From contig CATKFJ010000407.1 of assembly GCA_949747725.1 (NCBI GenBank), positions 1 through 30,433 of the forward strand: a stretch of DNA of 30,433 bases. Reading direction: 5' to 3'. The notes under the pieces are model-generated. The model had not been told where the DNA came from. It was given only the letters and a program-made list of their open reading frames with translations, and ran no database searches. The position numbers and the translations under genes were made by a program. This document shows, one piece after another, positions 15,824 to 25,322 of the stretch (the first letter of the stretch is position 1; each line of letters starts with the position of its first letter). The stretch comes from an uncultured bacterium. Its GTDB lineage: Bacteria > Bacillota > Clostridia > Christensenellales > Pumilibacteraceae.

Positions 15824-17581
15824 CTATCTGCCTCTTTTTGTCAGTATAGAACGAATAACATCCGCCGACGCCTTGGGGTTACGGGCAAAATCGGTAAGTC
15901 CGTTTACCTCGTGATATACGTCGGAAAGCTGAGTATAACAATAACCGTTCATGAACGGGATCCTGTCGATAGCGTCGATAAGCGAACCGAACCGCGAAAT
16001 AAACTCGTCGGTATTCTTAACGCCGTCGCCGTATCCCCATTTTGCGTCCACTGCGTCTTTAACGAACGCAGTTCCGCCAAACTCGGTTATCATTATGGGT
16101 TGACCCTTATATTCGTAACCGTCCGAAAACGCGCCTCGGTCATGCTCCGCATACTTTTTGGCGCAACATTTTTGCACCTCGTCAAAGCAAGCGTGCATAA
16201 TATCGCCGCTCTGTGTGTAGTGATGAATGGTAAGAATGTCCGAAACGGTATGTTCCCAACCGTCGTTGGTGATGACGGGACGGGTACTGTCTGCCGCCTT
16301 TGTAGCATAGTATGTGTCGTTTACAAAGTCTTGAACCGATTTATCGGTACAAATATGCTCTATTCCCCAACTCTCGTTGAAAGGCACCCAACAGAGTATG
16401 CACGGGTGCGAGCCGAGTTCGTTTACAGCGATAAGCCATTCGCGCTTGAACACCGCCTTCGACTCGTCGTTAAGCGCCTCGTACATGGACGGCATTTCGC
16501 ACCATGTTATATAGCCGTATATGTCGGCATAGTACAAAAACCGTTCGTCTTCTATCTTTTCGTGCTTACGGCAACCGTTGAATCCCATAGACAGCATGAG
16601 CTTTATGTCGTCTTCAAACGCTTCGACGTTCGGCGGAGTAAGTCCGCCTTCGGTCCAATAGCCCTGATCGAGCACGAGCTTTTGATACAAGGGCTTTCCG
16701 TTAAGAAGTATCCTTCCGCCGTCGATCGTTATTTCGCGCATACCGAAATAGCTTTTTACGCTATCCGCGAGCGTATCGCCGTCGTACAGTTCGAGTTCGG
16801 TGTCGTACAGCTTGGCGTCGCCTACATTCCACAGCATGACGTCGCCGCCGAGCGAAACGGTCGCAGATACGTTTTCTCCGCCTACTGCGGTTTCCGCCGT
16901 ACCGACTGTTTTTCCGCCGTATTTTACGGTAAGTTTAAGCTTGGGCGATACTGCGGTTTCCGCGCCGTTTACAACTGTCTTTACGGTTACCGTTTTGGAA
17001 CGGATATCGGTATCGTACGCGATTTTTTCGATATGCAGTTCGCTTACCGTTTCCAGCCATGCCGTCTTGTAAATACCCGTAGTGTCTATGTACCAGCAGC
17101 CGAAATCCTTGTCTTTCCAACGCTGTTTACCGCGCGGTTTCGCCGTGGAATAATCGTCGTTGACGCATATAACAAGCGTATTTTTACCTTTTTTCGCGCC
17201 GTCCGTCAGATCGAACGACAGTCTGTGATATCCGCCCGTATCCTCGCCGCAAAACTTGCCGTTTATCCACACGCGCGTGCGGTAGTCGCAACCCTCGAGG
17301 CGGAGCATTATGCGCTTGCCTTTTTCGGGCGAAAGCTCGATTTCGTTTTGATACCAAACCTGTTCGCACAAAGCGGTATCGCCTATACCGCTCGCAGGCA
17401 CTTGGTAAGCGTACGGAACGGTTATTTGTTTTTGCGCTTTAAAACCGTTTGTATAGCCTTTGCTCTCACCCGTCTTATTGAAGTCGAACGCGAAATCCCA
17501 CTTGCCGTCAAGATTGGTCCAGCCCTCTCTCACGAGCTGCGGACGGGGGTAATTATGTTTGTAAGAAGCAGTATGTTGCAT
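15824..17581 (-). CDS. Glycoside hydrolase family 2 enzyme
   Basis: A 585-residue protein without signal peptide, so probably cytoplasmic. It shows the GH2 layout: sugar-binding jelly-roll (WTNLDGKWDFAFD, then WYQNEIEL and DYRTRVWINGKFCG), immunoglobulin-like domain, and TIM barrel with acid/base Glu403 (PFNESWG) and nucleophile Glu500 (MITEFGG). Family activities include beta-galactosidase, beta-glucuronidase and related retaining exo-hydrolases; the length is near beta-glucuronidase and short for LacZ. In context it most likely completes breakdown of imported oligosaccharides. It follows the GH43 gene by 13 nt, has an AAGGA site and ends with TAG. Substrate choice among GH2 activities is open. 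Confidence 0.92.
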   Translation of the reverse strand: MQHTASYKHNYPRPQLVREGWTNLDGKWDFAFDFNKTGESKGYTNGFKAQKQITVPYAYQVPASGIGDTALCEQVWYQNEIELSPEKGKRIMLRLEGCDYRTRVWINGKFCGEDTGGYHRLSFDLTDGAKKGKNTLVICVNDDYSTAKPRGKQRWKDKDFGCWYIDTTGIYKTAWLETVSELHIEKIAYDTDIRSKTVTVKTVVNGAETAVSPKLKLTVKYGGKTVGTAETAVGGENVSATVSLGGDVMLWNVGDAKLYDTELELYDGDTLADSVKSYFGMREITIDGGRILLNGKPLYQKLVLDQGYWTEGGLTPPNVEAFEDDIKLMLSMGFNGCRKHEKIEDERFLYYADIYGYITWCEMPSMYEALNDESKAVFKREWLIAVNELGSHPCILCWVPFNESWGIEHICTDKSVQDFVNDTYYATKAADSTRPVITNDGWEHTVSDILTIHHYTQSGDIMHACFDEVQKCCAKKYAEHDRGAFSDGYEYKGQPIMITEFGGTAFVKDAVDAKWGYGDGVKNTDEFISRFGSLIDAIDRIPFMNGYCYTQLSDVYHEVNGLTDFARNPKASADVIRSILTKRGR

Positions 17582-17594
17582 AAATTTTTATCCT

Positions 17595-20135
17595 TTATAT
17601 TCCTTTGATAGTAAGATTTCTGTAAGCTACTTCGGCGCCTTCGCTGTACAATCCGACATACCCGTTGAGGAACGGTTGCGGATCGGTGAACGTAAATACC
17701 GACTTACCGTCGAGCGAGACCGATACGGTGTTTCCTTCCATTCTGATCTTCAGTTTGAACCAATGCGACAGGAAGTCCGATCTATGTCCGTGCGACGTAA
17801 ACCTTACATTAGAGCGCGTATAGTTAAAATAGTATCTGCTGAGGAACACATTGGAATCGTTGAGTCCGATATAATAGCCCTGTATACTCGAGTTGTCGTC
17901 GTAATTGCTTGTTGCGTACCTGTTAGATCTGAGGATCACGCCTGCGGAATAGATATTGTTCGACAGGAATTTCATTTCCACTTCGATCTCGCAATTTGCT
18001 ATGGAACCGTCGCCGAAGTTGGCGAGCATTCTGTTGCCGCTGCGCGTCGTATGTCCGTCACTTGTAATGCGGAACATCGCCGTATAGTTCACGCCCGTAT
18101 CGATAACTTCTTTAAGGTCGTTTTCGAATTTCCAATCGCCGTAAGCTTTTTTCGCCGTAGTAAACGATATAAACGCGACCTCGCTGTCTCCGCCGTACAC
18201 GGTTATTACGTTTACGCCTTTTTTAACGTCGAACTCCGCCGCAAGGTGCGCCGTTACGACACTGCTCAAATAATCGTCCTCATCGAGAGTTACCGACGGG
18301 AGAGTTACGGTTTGGACGTCTCCGCCGTTAAGCTGTAATCCCACCGTGCGTCCGGCATACTTTGTCTCGTAGGTCATGGCTATGCCGTAATGTCCGGCTT
18401 CGCGGAAATACATCGAATAGCTCGCATAGTCGCCCTTATTGGCGAAAGTCATCTTATAAGCTCCGTCGTAAGAAACGCTGTCGGGATAGTTTTCTTTATC
18501 CACATCAACAACGCCGACGCCCGAGCCCGAACCAAGCTTGTAGGAATTTACGCCGTCATACGCGTTTTGCGGAAGATAATTCGCCGCGCCGATCGCGCTG
18601 TCGGACTGCTTAAGTTCTATCCTGTCCGAATAGCCGCGCGCCACGTTGCTGAACGCAGTGTACTGCGCCGCGCCGCCCTCGTACCCGATCTTTCCTGCGG
18701 TCATCGTTACGCTTGCGTCTGCGATCTTGCGAAGATTATCGAAATACACGTCGCACTTCCCGTCGGCGTACGCAATGCGCACCGTATGGAGCACACCGGG
18801 ATCGAACTCGTTTTTGAGCGTTCCCGACGCGATCTCGGTTTCCGTGCCGCCGGACACGTTTACAAGCTTGATATTTTTTGCCGAGTAATCGGCGGTAACG
18901 TATACATAGTTGTTGTCGTCGGTATATCCGGCTATACATTTGACGCCGTTGCCCGTAAAGTTATATTCGGAAGTAAACACACTGCCCGTGCTTTGGACGG
19001 AAAGCGTCTTATTGCCGCTCGTTTCGAACTTGTCGCCCGTCGTATTTTCCGCATAGAATGCCGGGAGATTGGCGGCGATCGAATCGGTCTTGGACGCGGA
19101 TACGCTCATTTGCGCGCCGTTGAAAGTAAGCCGATCGATATTCATGCTGCGCCACGGTCCGTGCGCGGTAAGCGAATTAAGGCTGTGGTAAACGATATAA
19201 TAGCTGTCCATGTCTGGACCGAGTACCGTAGAACTGTGTCCCAAACCTTTAAAGTTGTTTTGAGTATCCACTTCGAGAAGAATGGGATTGGACGCGCCCT
19301 CGTTGAACGAATCGACTTTATTTATCTTGTTACCGTCGCGCTCCACCGCATACGACACTCTGTACGCCGGGCTTGTTACGTGTATGCCTGTATAAGTCAG
19401 ATAATAATAGCCGTCTTTCTTGATGAGCATCGGACCTTCCGTCCAGCCGAGGTTTGTCGTTTTAAGCTGAATGGCTCTGCCCGGTTGCGCGGCATAGTTT
19501 TCCATCGATCGGATGAATATTCCGCCCGTACCGGCATTCAGGAAGTACAGCGATTCGTCGTCGTCCATGAACACCGACCCGTCTATACTCATGCCGTAGT
19601 TATCGCTCGCGCAAACGAACGGGCCTTCGGGACTGTCGGCAATAAGCGTATAGTGTCCGTTTCCGCCGGGGCTTGTATACATATAGAACTTGCCGTTAAA
19701 GTGATACACTTCGGGCGCGTACGCCGTAGTCGTTACAGCGTCGTCGGACACATAGCCCGTCGCCAAGCCCGTTCCGGTGCATTGCTCCCACGATATCATA
19801 TCGCGTGATTTCCAAGCGCGCACGCCCGTTTGCCCGTCCTGTGTCGAAACGTAAAGATAATACATGCCGTTGTAACGGAAAACGTACGGATCTCCTGCGC
19901 CGTACATATCCCACTGCGCAGGCAAATTCTCCGTTTCTTTAACGCCTTCCTCGCTGTAATCGCTGAAATCGGCGTTATCGTAAGTTTTGTAATCGGTTAT
20001 GTCGGACATCGTGAATTTTTCTCCGTCGATAGGTGTATAGGTTGTGTCGTTTGTTCCGCACGCGGTAAGCGCAAGCGCAGACGACGCGAACACTGCGGAC
20101 AACGCCGCCGTTAATATTCGTTTAAATTTATTCAT
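17595..20135 (-). CDS. GH43-type surface lipoprotein with extra binding modules
   Basis: An 846-residue lipoprotein (lipobox ALTAC, Cys26). The catalytic five-bladed propeller spans about residues 70-360 with the three acids typical of GH43: Asp82 (GAGDPYVF), Asp185 (SIDGSVFMD) and Glu233 (WTEGPMLI). Members are arabinofuranosidases or xylosidases acting on arabinan and xylan side chains. After it come a LamG-like module (~375-500), a CBM6/35-like beta-sandwich (~515-670) and a second LamG-like C-terminal module (~675-846). Membrane anchoring implies extracellular trimming before import. It is 22 nt downstream of the CBM9-like gene with an AAGGAG site. Exact glycan specificity is not visible. 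Confidence 0.9.
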   Translation of the reverse strand: MNKFKRILTAALSAVFASSALALTACGTNDTTYTPIDGEKFTMSDITDYKTYDNADFSDYSEEGVKETENLPAQWDMYGAGDPYVFRYNGMYYLYVSTQDGQTGVRAWKSRDMISWEQCTGTGLATGYVSDDAVTTTAYAPEVYHFNGKFYMYTSPGGNGHYTLIADSPEGPFVCASDNYGMSIDGSVFMDDDESLYFLNAGTGGIFIRSMENYAAQPGRAIQLKTTNLGWTEGPMLIKKDGYYYLTYTGIHVTSPAYRVSYAVERDGNKINKVDSFNEGASNPILLEVDTQNNFKGLGHSSTVLGPDMDSYYIVYHSLNSLTAHGPWRSMNIDRLTFNGAQMSVSASKTDSIAANLPAFYAENTTGDKFETSGNKTLSVQSTGSVFTSEYNFTGNGVKCIAGYTDDNNYVYVTADYSAKNIKLVNVSGGTETEIASGTLKNEFDPGVLHTVRIAYADGKCDVYFDNLRKIADASVTMTAGKIGYEGGAAQYTAFSNVARGYSDRIELKQSDSAIGAANYLPQNAYDGVNSYKLGSGSGVGVVDVDKENYPDSVSYDGAYKMTFANKGDYASYSMYFREAGHYGIAMTYETKYAGRTVGLQLNGGDVQTVTLPSVTLDEDDYLSSVVTAHLAAEFDVKKGVNVITVYGGDSEVAFISFTTAKKAYGDWKFENDLKEVIDTGVNYTAMFRITSDGHTTRSGNRMLANFGDGSIANCEIEVEMKFLSNNIYSAGVILRSNRYATSNYDDNSSIQGYYIGLNDSNVFLSRYYFNYTRSNVRFTSHGHRSDFLSHWFKLKIRMEGNTVSVSLDGKSVFTFTDPQPFLNGYVGLYSEGAEVAYRNLTIKGI

Positions 20136-20157
20136 TGTAACTCCTTGCGCTTTCGCT

Positions 20158-20931
20158 TTATTTAAAATACTCCGCGCCCGTAAGCAGCTTACCGCCGTCG
20201 TGACGCAAGATCAAGTACTTGGACGGATTCTGCGGATCGATAAACGTCTGTTGATAATCCATTCCGTACCACTTATAAAAGTCTTCGAGGTTTCTGTTAT
20301 CGTCCACCGAACGGTCCACGTGTCCGAATGCTATACCTATATCCTCGTTTGCGCCGATGCCCATTTGTCCTACGGGTATCATAGCTTCGAGGAACTAATA
20401 GTCGTGCTCGTCGTTCCAGCCTTCGCGCACCTCGAACGTATACATACCTGCCCACAGATACCACACGCCGTTACTACCCGACATGATACGCGTTCTGCCG
20501 TCGCGACCGAGGTTTATCTGATAACAGTTAGCTTGGGGCGTGGTAGTTCTGCCGAGCATAGCGTCGATATATATCTCTATGCTGTCGCTGAACGTTACTT
20601 CGTCGGCGTCGCCCTGACTGACATAGCTGTACGGCGTAACGTCGAGAACTTTAAAATATACGTATACGGCTTGCGGTCTGCGCAGTATAGACACGTTGCA
20701 TGATGAAAAGTCGACGTGCGCAACGTCCGCGCCTTGCCAAAGTTCGTCGCTGTCGCTGCCGTCGATCACGACTTCGGGCTTGACCGTATTGCCTACAAAG
20801 TCAAACGGGTTAGACGCGCCTGCCGGCGGAACGTCTATTCCGCTCGCAACAGTCGGTTGCCCACTGCCGCACGCGCATAACGACAGCGCGCACGCCGACG
20901 CCAACACAGCGGATAAAAGTTTCTTTTTCAT
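20158..20931 (-). pseudogene. CBM9-like (DOMON-type) lipoprotein interrupted by an in-frame TAG
   Basis: The first 178 codons encode a lipoprotein (lipobox LCAC) followed by a CBM9-like domain (VVIDGSDSDELWQGAD, VYVYFKVLDV, SDSIEIYIDA). TAG at 20395-20397 then interrupts it, but the same frame continues for 78 codons (FLEAMIPVGQMGIGANEDIGIAFGHVD...) with the expected C-terminal strands of the domain, ending in TAA at 20158. There is no frame change, only one stop codon. Full length would be 257 residues. TAG ends at least four apparently intact genes here (FtsX-like, transglutaminase-like, GH2, one permease), so general recoding is unlikely; a point mutation, strain variant, sequencing error or local readthrough are the options. 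Family members bind polysaccharides. Confidence 0.8.
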
Positions 20932-20959
20932 GTACTTCTACTCCTTTAAAATTTTACGG

Positions 20960-21841
20960 CTATTCTTTCATGCCGGACGCCGCAAGCGACTGAACGAAAT
21001 ACTTTTGGCAAACGATGTAAATTATTATGATAGGTATACTGCTTATCACCGAGCCTGCCATAACAAGCGGATAATCGGGCATGCGTTGCATATTGTCGTT
21101 GATGAGCGCAAGCAATGCCTGCAACGTTACCCAGCTCGAACCCGACAGATAAATGGACGGTGCGAAATAGTCGTTCCATATTCCGAGGAACCAGAACACC
21201 ACCTGCGCCGCTATCGCCGGGAATATTGACGGGAGCATTATCTGCACGAATATGCGCATCCAGCTCGCGCCGTCCACTCTGCCTGCCTCTATCAACGCCG
21301 ACGGAATGGACTTCATATACTGTATAAAGAAGAACATCATGCTTATATTGCCGAACAGTCCGGGAATGATAAGCGGCAAAGGCGTTCCTACCCAACCGAT
21401 CTGCGAAAATACGCGATACTGCGGAAGCATAAGCGCCGCATACGGCACCATCATTCCGCTCATAAGGAACAGCAGCCAAAACGTCTTATGCGGCAGACGC
21501 ATTTTGGCAAACGCAAACGCCGCAAGCGCCGTAACGAAAGTGCCGATGGGAATGACGGCTATTTCTATGATAACGGTATTGAGCATTGCGCGCGCGAAAC
21601 TCGGGTCTTGATCGCCGAGCGCATAGTAACTGTCGAAATGGAATACTTCGGGGAATACCCTAAATTCTATTGCCATCGCTTCCAAACGATCTTTGAACGA
21701 AGTGAGCACCATCCAAAAATACGGGAATACGGTGAGGAACACAACAAAGAGCGCCAATATCCAAACAAGTATATTCGACGTTATCCTTTTGGCCTTGCGC
21801 GCTTTTTGCGCAGGCGTCAAAGCTTTGCTTAACGGACTCAT
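20960..21841 (-). CDS. Sugar ABC transporter permease, MalG/AraQ type
   Basis: A 293-residue inner membrane protein with six predicted membrane segments. The EAA loop that docks the ATPase is present (EAGRVDGASWMRIFVQIMLP). It is the second of two permeases of a CUT1-type importer and lies 61 nt after the first. The ribosome site is GGAGG. No ATP-binding subunit is encoded nearby, which is common in this group because one MsmX-like ATPase serves many importers. The gene ends with TAG. Confidence 0.94.
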   Translation of the reverse strand: MSPLSKALTPAQKARKAKRITSNILVWILALFVVFLTVFPYFWMVLTSFKDRLEAMAIEFRVFPEVFHFDSYYALGDQDPSFARAMLNTVIIEIAVIPIGTFVTALAAFAFAKMRLPHKTFWLLFLMSGMMVPYAALMLPQYRVFSQIGWVGTPLPLIIPGLFGNISMMFFFIQYMKSIPSALIEAGRVDGASWMRIFVQIMLPSIFPAIAAQVVFWFLGIWNDYFAPSIYLSGSSWVTLQALLALINDNMQRMPDYPLVMAGSVISSIPIIIIYIVCQKYFVQSLAASGMKE

Positions 21842-21902
21842 ATACGGCGCCTCCTTTCCGTCCGCGGTGCGGACGCATTGTAATTGCGGTATCTTTCCAT
21901 GA

Positions 21903-22808
21903 TCAGTCCTCGTACACCCACTTGTTGGATAGCTTGAACTGCACCAACGTGACTATCATTATGAATATGGCAAGCACAAGCGACGCCGCGCTCGCAAGCC
22001 CCTGCTTGCCCTGCTTTATACCGTACACCCAAATAAAGTATACAATGGTCTGCGCGCCGTTTTCGCCGGCAGCGAAGACCTGAGCGTCGGCATACGATTG
22101 AAGTCCGCCGATTATGCCCGTTATCAGCATATAAAACAGCGTGGGCGTTATTAGCGGCAACGTTATGGTAAAGAATTTTCTCGAGCTTGACGCGCCGTCT
22201 ATATCCGCCGCCTCGTAATAGCTCGACGGTATAGCCAACATGGCAGCCAAACACAGGATCATATTTCCGCCCATGCCTGCCCATGTGTTTTTGATTATGA
22301 CGGCTATTTTAAGCAGCCACGGGTCTTTAAACCATGCTATATGCGTATTGAACAAATTGTTTATCAATCCGTACTCGGGATTGAATATATATCTGAACAC
22401 AAGGTTTATTGCAACAGCGCTCGTGACAGCCGGCAGATAGAAAAGCACTTGAAAGAACTTATTGCACTTTTTTATCGCGCGCGACTGAAGCAATGCCGCA
22501 AGCGCAAGCCCCACGATCATGCCGACGGGTATCCCCAAAAGCAAGAACATCGTGTTGCCTATCGCGCGGAAAAACGCCGTGCTGTATATCGAGTTGGTAA
22601 ACAGGTCGGAAAAGTTTTTAAACCCCAACCAGGCAAACTCCTCTCGATACACATTGTAATCCATAAGCGAGAAAGCAAACACCGCTATAAGCGTCAACAG
22701 CGTGAATACGCAAAACCCTATCACGGGCAACGCTATAAAAAGCTGTGCCGTACGCCGCTCGCTCTTATGGATATCATGCTTTTTTGTTTTTTTGGCGATC
22801 GCGTTCAT
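21903..22808 (-). CDS. Sugar ABC transporter permease, MalF/UgpA type
   Basis: A 301-residue membrane protein with an N-terminal charged tail (KKTKKHDIHKSERR) and about six membrane segments. Its EAA loop reads YEAADIDGASSSRKFFTITLP, as in MalF-like subunits. It pairs with the downstream MalG-type permease to form the channel for oligosaccharides delivered by the binding protein. Its start is only 6 nt after the stop of the binding-protein gene, and its AAGGG site lies within that gene's last codons, suggesting translational coupling. Confidence 0.94.
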   Translation of the reverse strand: MNAIAKKTKKHDIHKSERRTAQLFIALPVIGFCVFTLLTLIAVFAFSLMDYNVYREEFAWLGFKNFSDLFTNSIYSTAFFRAIGNTMFLLLGIPVGMIVGLALAALLQSRAIKKCNKFFQVLFYLPAVTSAVAINLVFRYIFNPEYGLINNLFNTHIAWFKDPWLLKIAVIIKNTWAGMGGNMILCLAAMLAIPSSYYEAADIDGASSSRKFFTITLPLITPTLFYMLITGIIGGLQSYADAQVFAAGENGAQTIVYFIWVYGIKQGKQGLASAASLVLAIFIMIVTLVQFKLSNKWVYED

Positions 22809-22814
22809 CGAACA

Positions 22815-24266
22815 TTAACCCTTCCACCGTTCGTTCATCTCGTTGAGGTCGGCTTGAAGATCGTTTTTGTACGCTTCGAGAGCGGACTTGATCTTTTCAT
22901 AACTCGTTTCTCTCCAAAGATTTCTGTCGTCGATGTAAGACATAAGGTTGTCTTTCCAAGTGGAATCGTAAGTGTAATACAGCGAACGCGTTTTACCGCT
23001 TATTTTATCCTCTGCCTCACTCGAATAAATGCCCACGCTGTTGGAATTACCGTCTATAATATCCACAAACAGCGAACGGTGCGCAGGTTCGACTTCCCAT
23101 GTCGAGGAAATAAAGTCCTGCGCCATGCTTAAAAGATTGGGGACCTGCTGTCCGAGTTCCATAGATTTTTTCTGGCACGTTTCGCTCATGCTCAACCATT
23201 TTGCGAAATCTATCGCCGTTTTAGCTTTTGCCGGATTCTTTGCAGCCATAGCCGCGGAAACACCGTAGCACATAGATCCGATCATCGATACCGACTGCGT
23301 ATCGTCGTGATCGCCGCGCGGCGCAGGTATCACGTCGTATCCGAACTTTACTTGAGTCCAGAAATCGGCGTTATCCCACGGTCCCATCCACGTAAATATC
23401 GTTCTGCTGTTAAAGAACTTGGTGTATGCGTCCGTTCCGCCGCTCATATCCGCCGACGGCATTACTTTATCTACCGTAGCAAGCTGAATATTGAAAGCAA
23501 CCGCCTCTATAAACCTATCGTCTATGCCATGAGTTTCGGCGTTGTTCTTGAAATAATCGGCGCCGTTGCTGTACATTGCGATATCCATTTCGTAGTACGG
23601 GATACCGTATATCTGCGCCGGCGACGATTTATCCTGATCTTTTGTGAGATCTTTAAGGAGCGTTCGGAACTGCGTCCACGTCATGGCTTTGTCCGCGGAA
23701 AGAAGGTCGTAAACTTCGTCGCGGTCGAGATTATTTCTCGCGATCTGCTGTTCCAACAGCGTTTTATTGTAGGTCAGGCAAACGGGTCCGAGGTCTTTGG
23801 GGAAACCGTAGAAGTGAGCGCCTTCGGACTTGCCGAGCGTTTTCGTTTCCGGATTGTAATAATACTCGTTTACCGCTTCCGGCCACAACAAATTCAATTC
23901 CTCTTCCGTCACGTAATCGTTAAGATTGAGCATAACGCCGGCATCCGCCCATGTCAAAAAGTCGGTGTCGGGCATAAAGAAGACGTCGGGCTTGTTGCGC
24001 TCGGCAACAAATTTATCCATGTACACATTGGATTCGAAATGGATGGGTGCGATCGTAACATCGGGATGCTCGTCTTGATACTGCTGAATAAGCTGATTGT
24101 AAACGTTTATTTCCGCCGGCGAACCCCAAAACCAAAACGTCAACTTCTTGGGATCGCTGTCTCTGCCGTCACCGCATGCGATGGCGGCAAAACTACCGAG
24201 AGTAAGCATCGACGCGGCAGCAACCGCAAATACTTTTTTCATGTGATTTCTAAATTTACCTTTCAT
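22815..24266 (-). CDS. Extracellular solute-binding lipoprotein, family 1
   Basis: About 483 residues with a signal peptide and a lipobox-like AIAC. The mature start (KKLTFWFWGSPAEINVYNQLIQ) and the later WADAGVMLNLNDYV are typical of CUT1 sugar-binding proteins; the protein captures oligosaccharides outside the cell for the two permeases. An in-frame ATG at 24278 overlaps the upstream stop (ATGA), but GGAGG lies just after it and 5 nt before the ATG at 24266, so the latter is preferred. The ligand cannot be named, though the GH43/GH2 context suggests pentose- or galactose-containing oligosaccharides. Confidence 0.93.
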   Translation of the reverse strand: MKGKFRNHMKKVFAVAAASMLTLGSFAAIACGDGRDSDPKKLTFWFWGSPAEINVYNQLIQQYQDEHPDVTIAPIHFESNVYMDKFVAERNKPDVFFMPDTDFLTWADAGVMLNLNDYVTEEELNLLWPEAVNEYYYNPETKTLGKSEGAHFYGFPKDLGPVCLTYNKTLLEQQIARNNLDRDEVYDLLSADKAMTWTQFRTLLKDLTKDQDKSSPAQIYGIPYYEMDIAMYSNGADYFKNNAETHGIDDRFIEAVAFNIQLATVDKVMPSADMSGGTDAYTKFFNSRTIFTWMGPWDNADFWTQVKFGYDVIPAPRGDHDDTQSVSMIGSMCYGVSAAMAAKNPAKAKTAIDFAKWLSMSETCQKKSMELGQQVPNLLSMAQDFISSTWEVEPAHRSLFVDIIDGNSNSVGIYSSEAEDKISGKTRSLYYTYDSTWKDNLMSYIDDRNLWRETSYEKIKSALEAYKNDLQADLNEMNERWKG

Positions 24267-24277
24267 AATATCCTCCA

Positions 24278-25135
24278 TCAGGTAAGCGGTTGTCCGCCGG
24301 ATTTACAAATTAACTGTTCGCCGCCGTCGGTTTTTACATATTCGGTCGACGGCTCTTCCGTTTCGCACTCGTCGTACGGATTTTCCGCGCAGTTCTCCCC
24401 CGCGCGTTTCATAACAAAGTCGAAATAATTCTTTATATTTACGAGACAGACCGTTATGCCGAACGTAACGCCCACCGTAATAAACAGCACCCAAAACACC
24501 AACTGCGCAATAAACGGCAACAGCATACATACGGCAAACGGCAGAACGCTCAAAACGGTAAACAATACCGTGCGCAACGGACGCATAAAATAAAGCTTAA
24601 ACGCATTCGCAAACCTATATTTAAGTTTGTCTTCGAAAAAAGCGCACTGTACGATAACGATACACATAACGGGGATTATCGCAAGGCTCTGTATTACCGC
24701 AACTGCGCTGCCTGCGCCGGCAAGCAACGCAATGCCCACATAGGAATAGAACGTGGGCGTAAGCACGGCAAGCGATACCGATATCCACATAATAAAAATA
24801 CAGAGCAGGTACGTGGGCGCGTTCTTTTTTATTCCGATCGCGAAACTGCGGCGTATCGCTCCGTCGCCTTCCCAAAACAGCTTTTTATAACAGCAAACCG
24901 CTCCGGCAAGCCCTACGGCATAGATCAGCGAGCAAGGCAACAATCCCAAAAACATCAGAACAATCGCGCCGCCTACCGCCGTCGATATGCCCGACAAAAG
25001 CGCCGAATAGCATTGACAGATAACTATCCAGGCGATCAAAGGCATTGCAAAAGGAAACAACATCGCGTTGCACCCGATAAGCGCGCCTTTATTTACCCAT
25101 ACACGCTTTATCCATTTGCAAATACCTTGAAGCAC
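24278..25135 (-). CDS. DUF624 (YesL-like) membrane protein
   Basis: A 285-residue protein with about six hydrophobic segments and a basic start (CKWIKRVWVNKGALIGCNAM). The pattern matches DUF624/YesL proteins, which in Bacillota sit at the head of carbohydrate importer operons and are of uncertain function. It is the first gene of the operon. The start is a GTG (25135) preceded by GGGAG and GGTGGA; no better start exists nearby. Its stop overlaps the alternative start of the binding-protein gene. The C-terminal tail is acidic (ENPYDECETEEPSTEY). Confidence 0.78.
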   Translation of the reverse strand: MLQGICKWIKRVWVNKGALIGCNAMLFPFAMPLIAWIVICQCYSALLSGISTAVGGAIVLMFLGLLPCSLIYAVGLAGAVCCYKKLFWEGDGAIRRSFAIGIKKNAPTYLLCIFIMWISVSLAVLTPTFYSYVGIALLAGAGSAVAVIQSLAIIPVMCIVIVQCAFFEDKLKYRFANAFKLYFMRPLRTVLFTVLSVLPFAVCMLLPFIAQLVFWVLFITVGVTFGITVCLVNIKNYFDFVMKRAGENCAENPYDECETEEPSTEYVKTDGGEQLICKSGGQPLT

Positions 25136-25200
25136 TCCACCGTTCTCCCGTCTTAATATATTTTGTCACGCGCGGCATGCACGCATACAAATACACTATA

Positions 25201-25229
25201 ATATTAGCATACAAAATTACAATAGTCAA
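25201..25229 (-). promoter_or_regulatory. Promoter of the polysaccharide-utilisation operon
   Basis: Minus strand TTGACT (25224-25229), 17 bp, TAATAT (25201-25206). It gives a leader of about 60 nt before the GTG at 25135. Confidence 0.65.
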
Positions 25230-25263
25230 TATAAACTGTAATTTACGAAAATTTGCCTTTTTG

Positions 25264-25285
25264 AATTCCAATATTTGTTGGAATT
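25264..25285. promoter_or_regulatory. Candidate operator between the operon and its regulator
   Basis: A perfect 8-bp inverted repeat AATTCCAA-N6-TTGGAATT. It is 34 bp from the operon -35 box and 37 bp from the regulator -35 box, so it sits almost exactly between two divergent promoters. This fits a dimeric winged-helix regulator. The link to the neighbouring regulator is inference. Confidence 0.6.
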
Positions 25286-25322
25286 AGCAATATATTTACC
25301 ATTTTTATTTAATCGTTTTTAA

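Noticed and set aside
15806..17608. 600-codon open frame on the plus strand opposite the GH2 gene
   Set aside because: The minus-strand frame has clear GH2 motifs and a ribosome site; the antisense frame shows no recognisable family and results from codon bias.
18390..19808. 472-codon open frame on the plus strand opposite the GH43 gene
   Set aside because: Same reasoning: antisense shadow of a confidently identified gene, with no domain pattern.
20395..20397. Genome-wide recoding of TAG
   Set aside because: TAG ends several genes of normal family length here (FtsX-like, transglutaminase-like, GH2, MalG-type permease) without conserved continuation.
23307..24428. 373-codon open frame opposite the solute-binding protein gene
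   Set aside because: Antisense shadow of a clear ABC binding-protein gene; composition is not protein-like.
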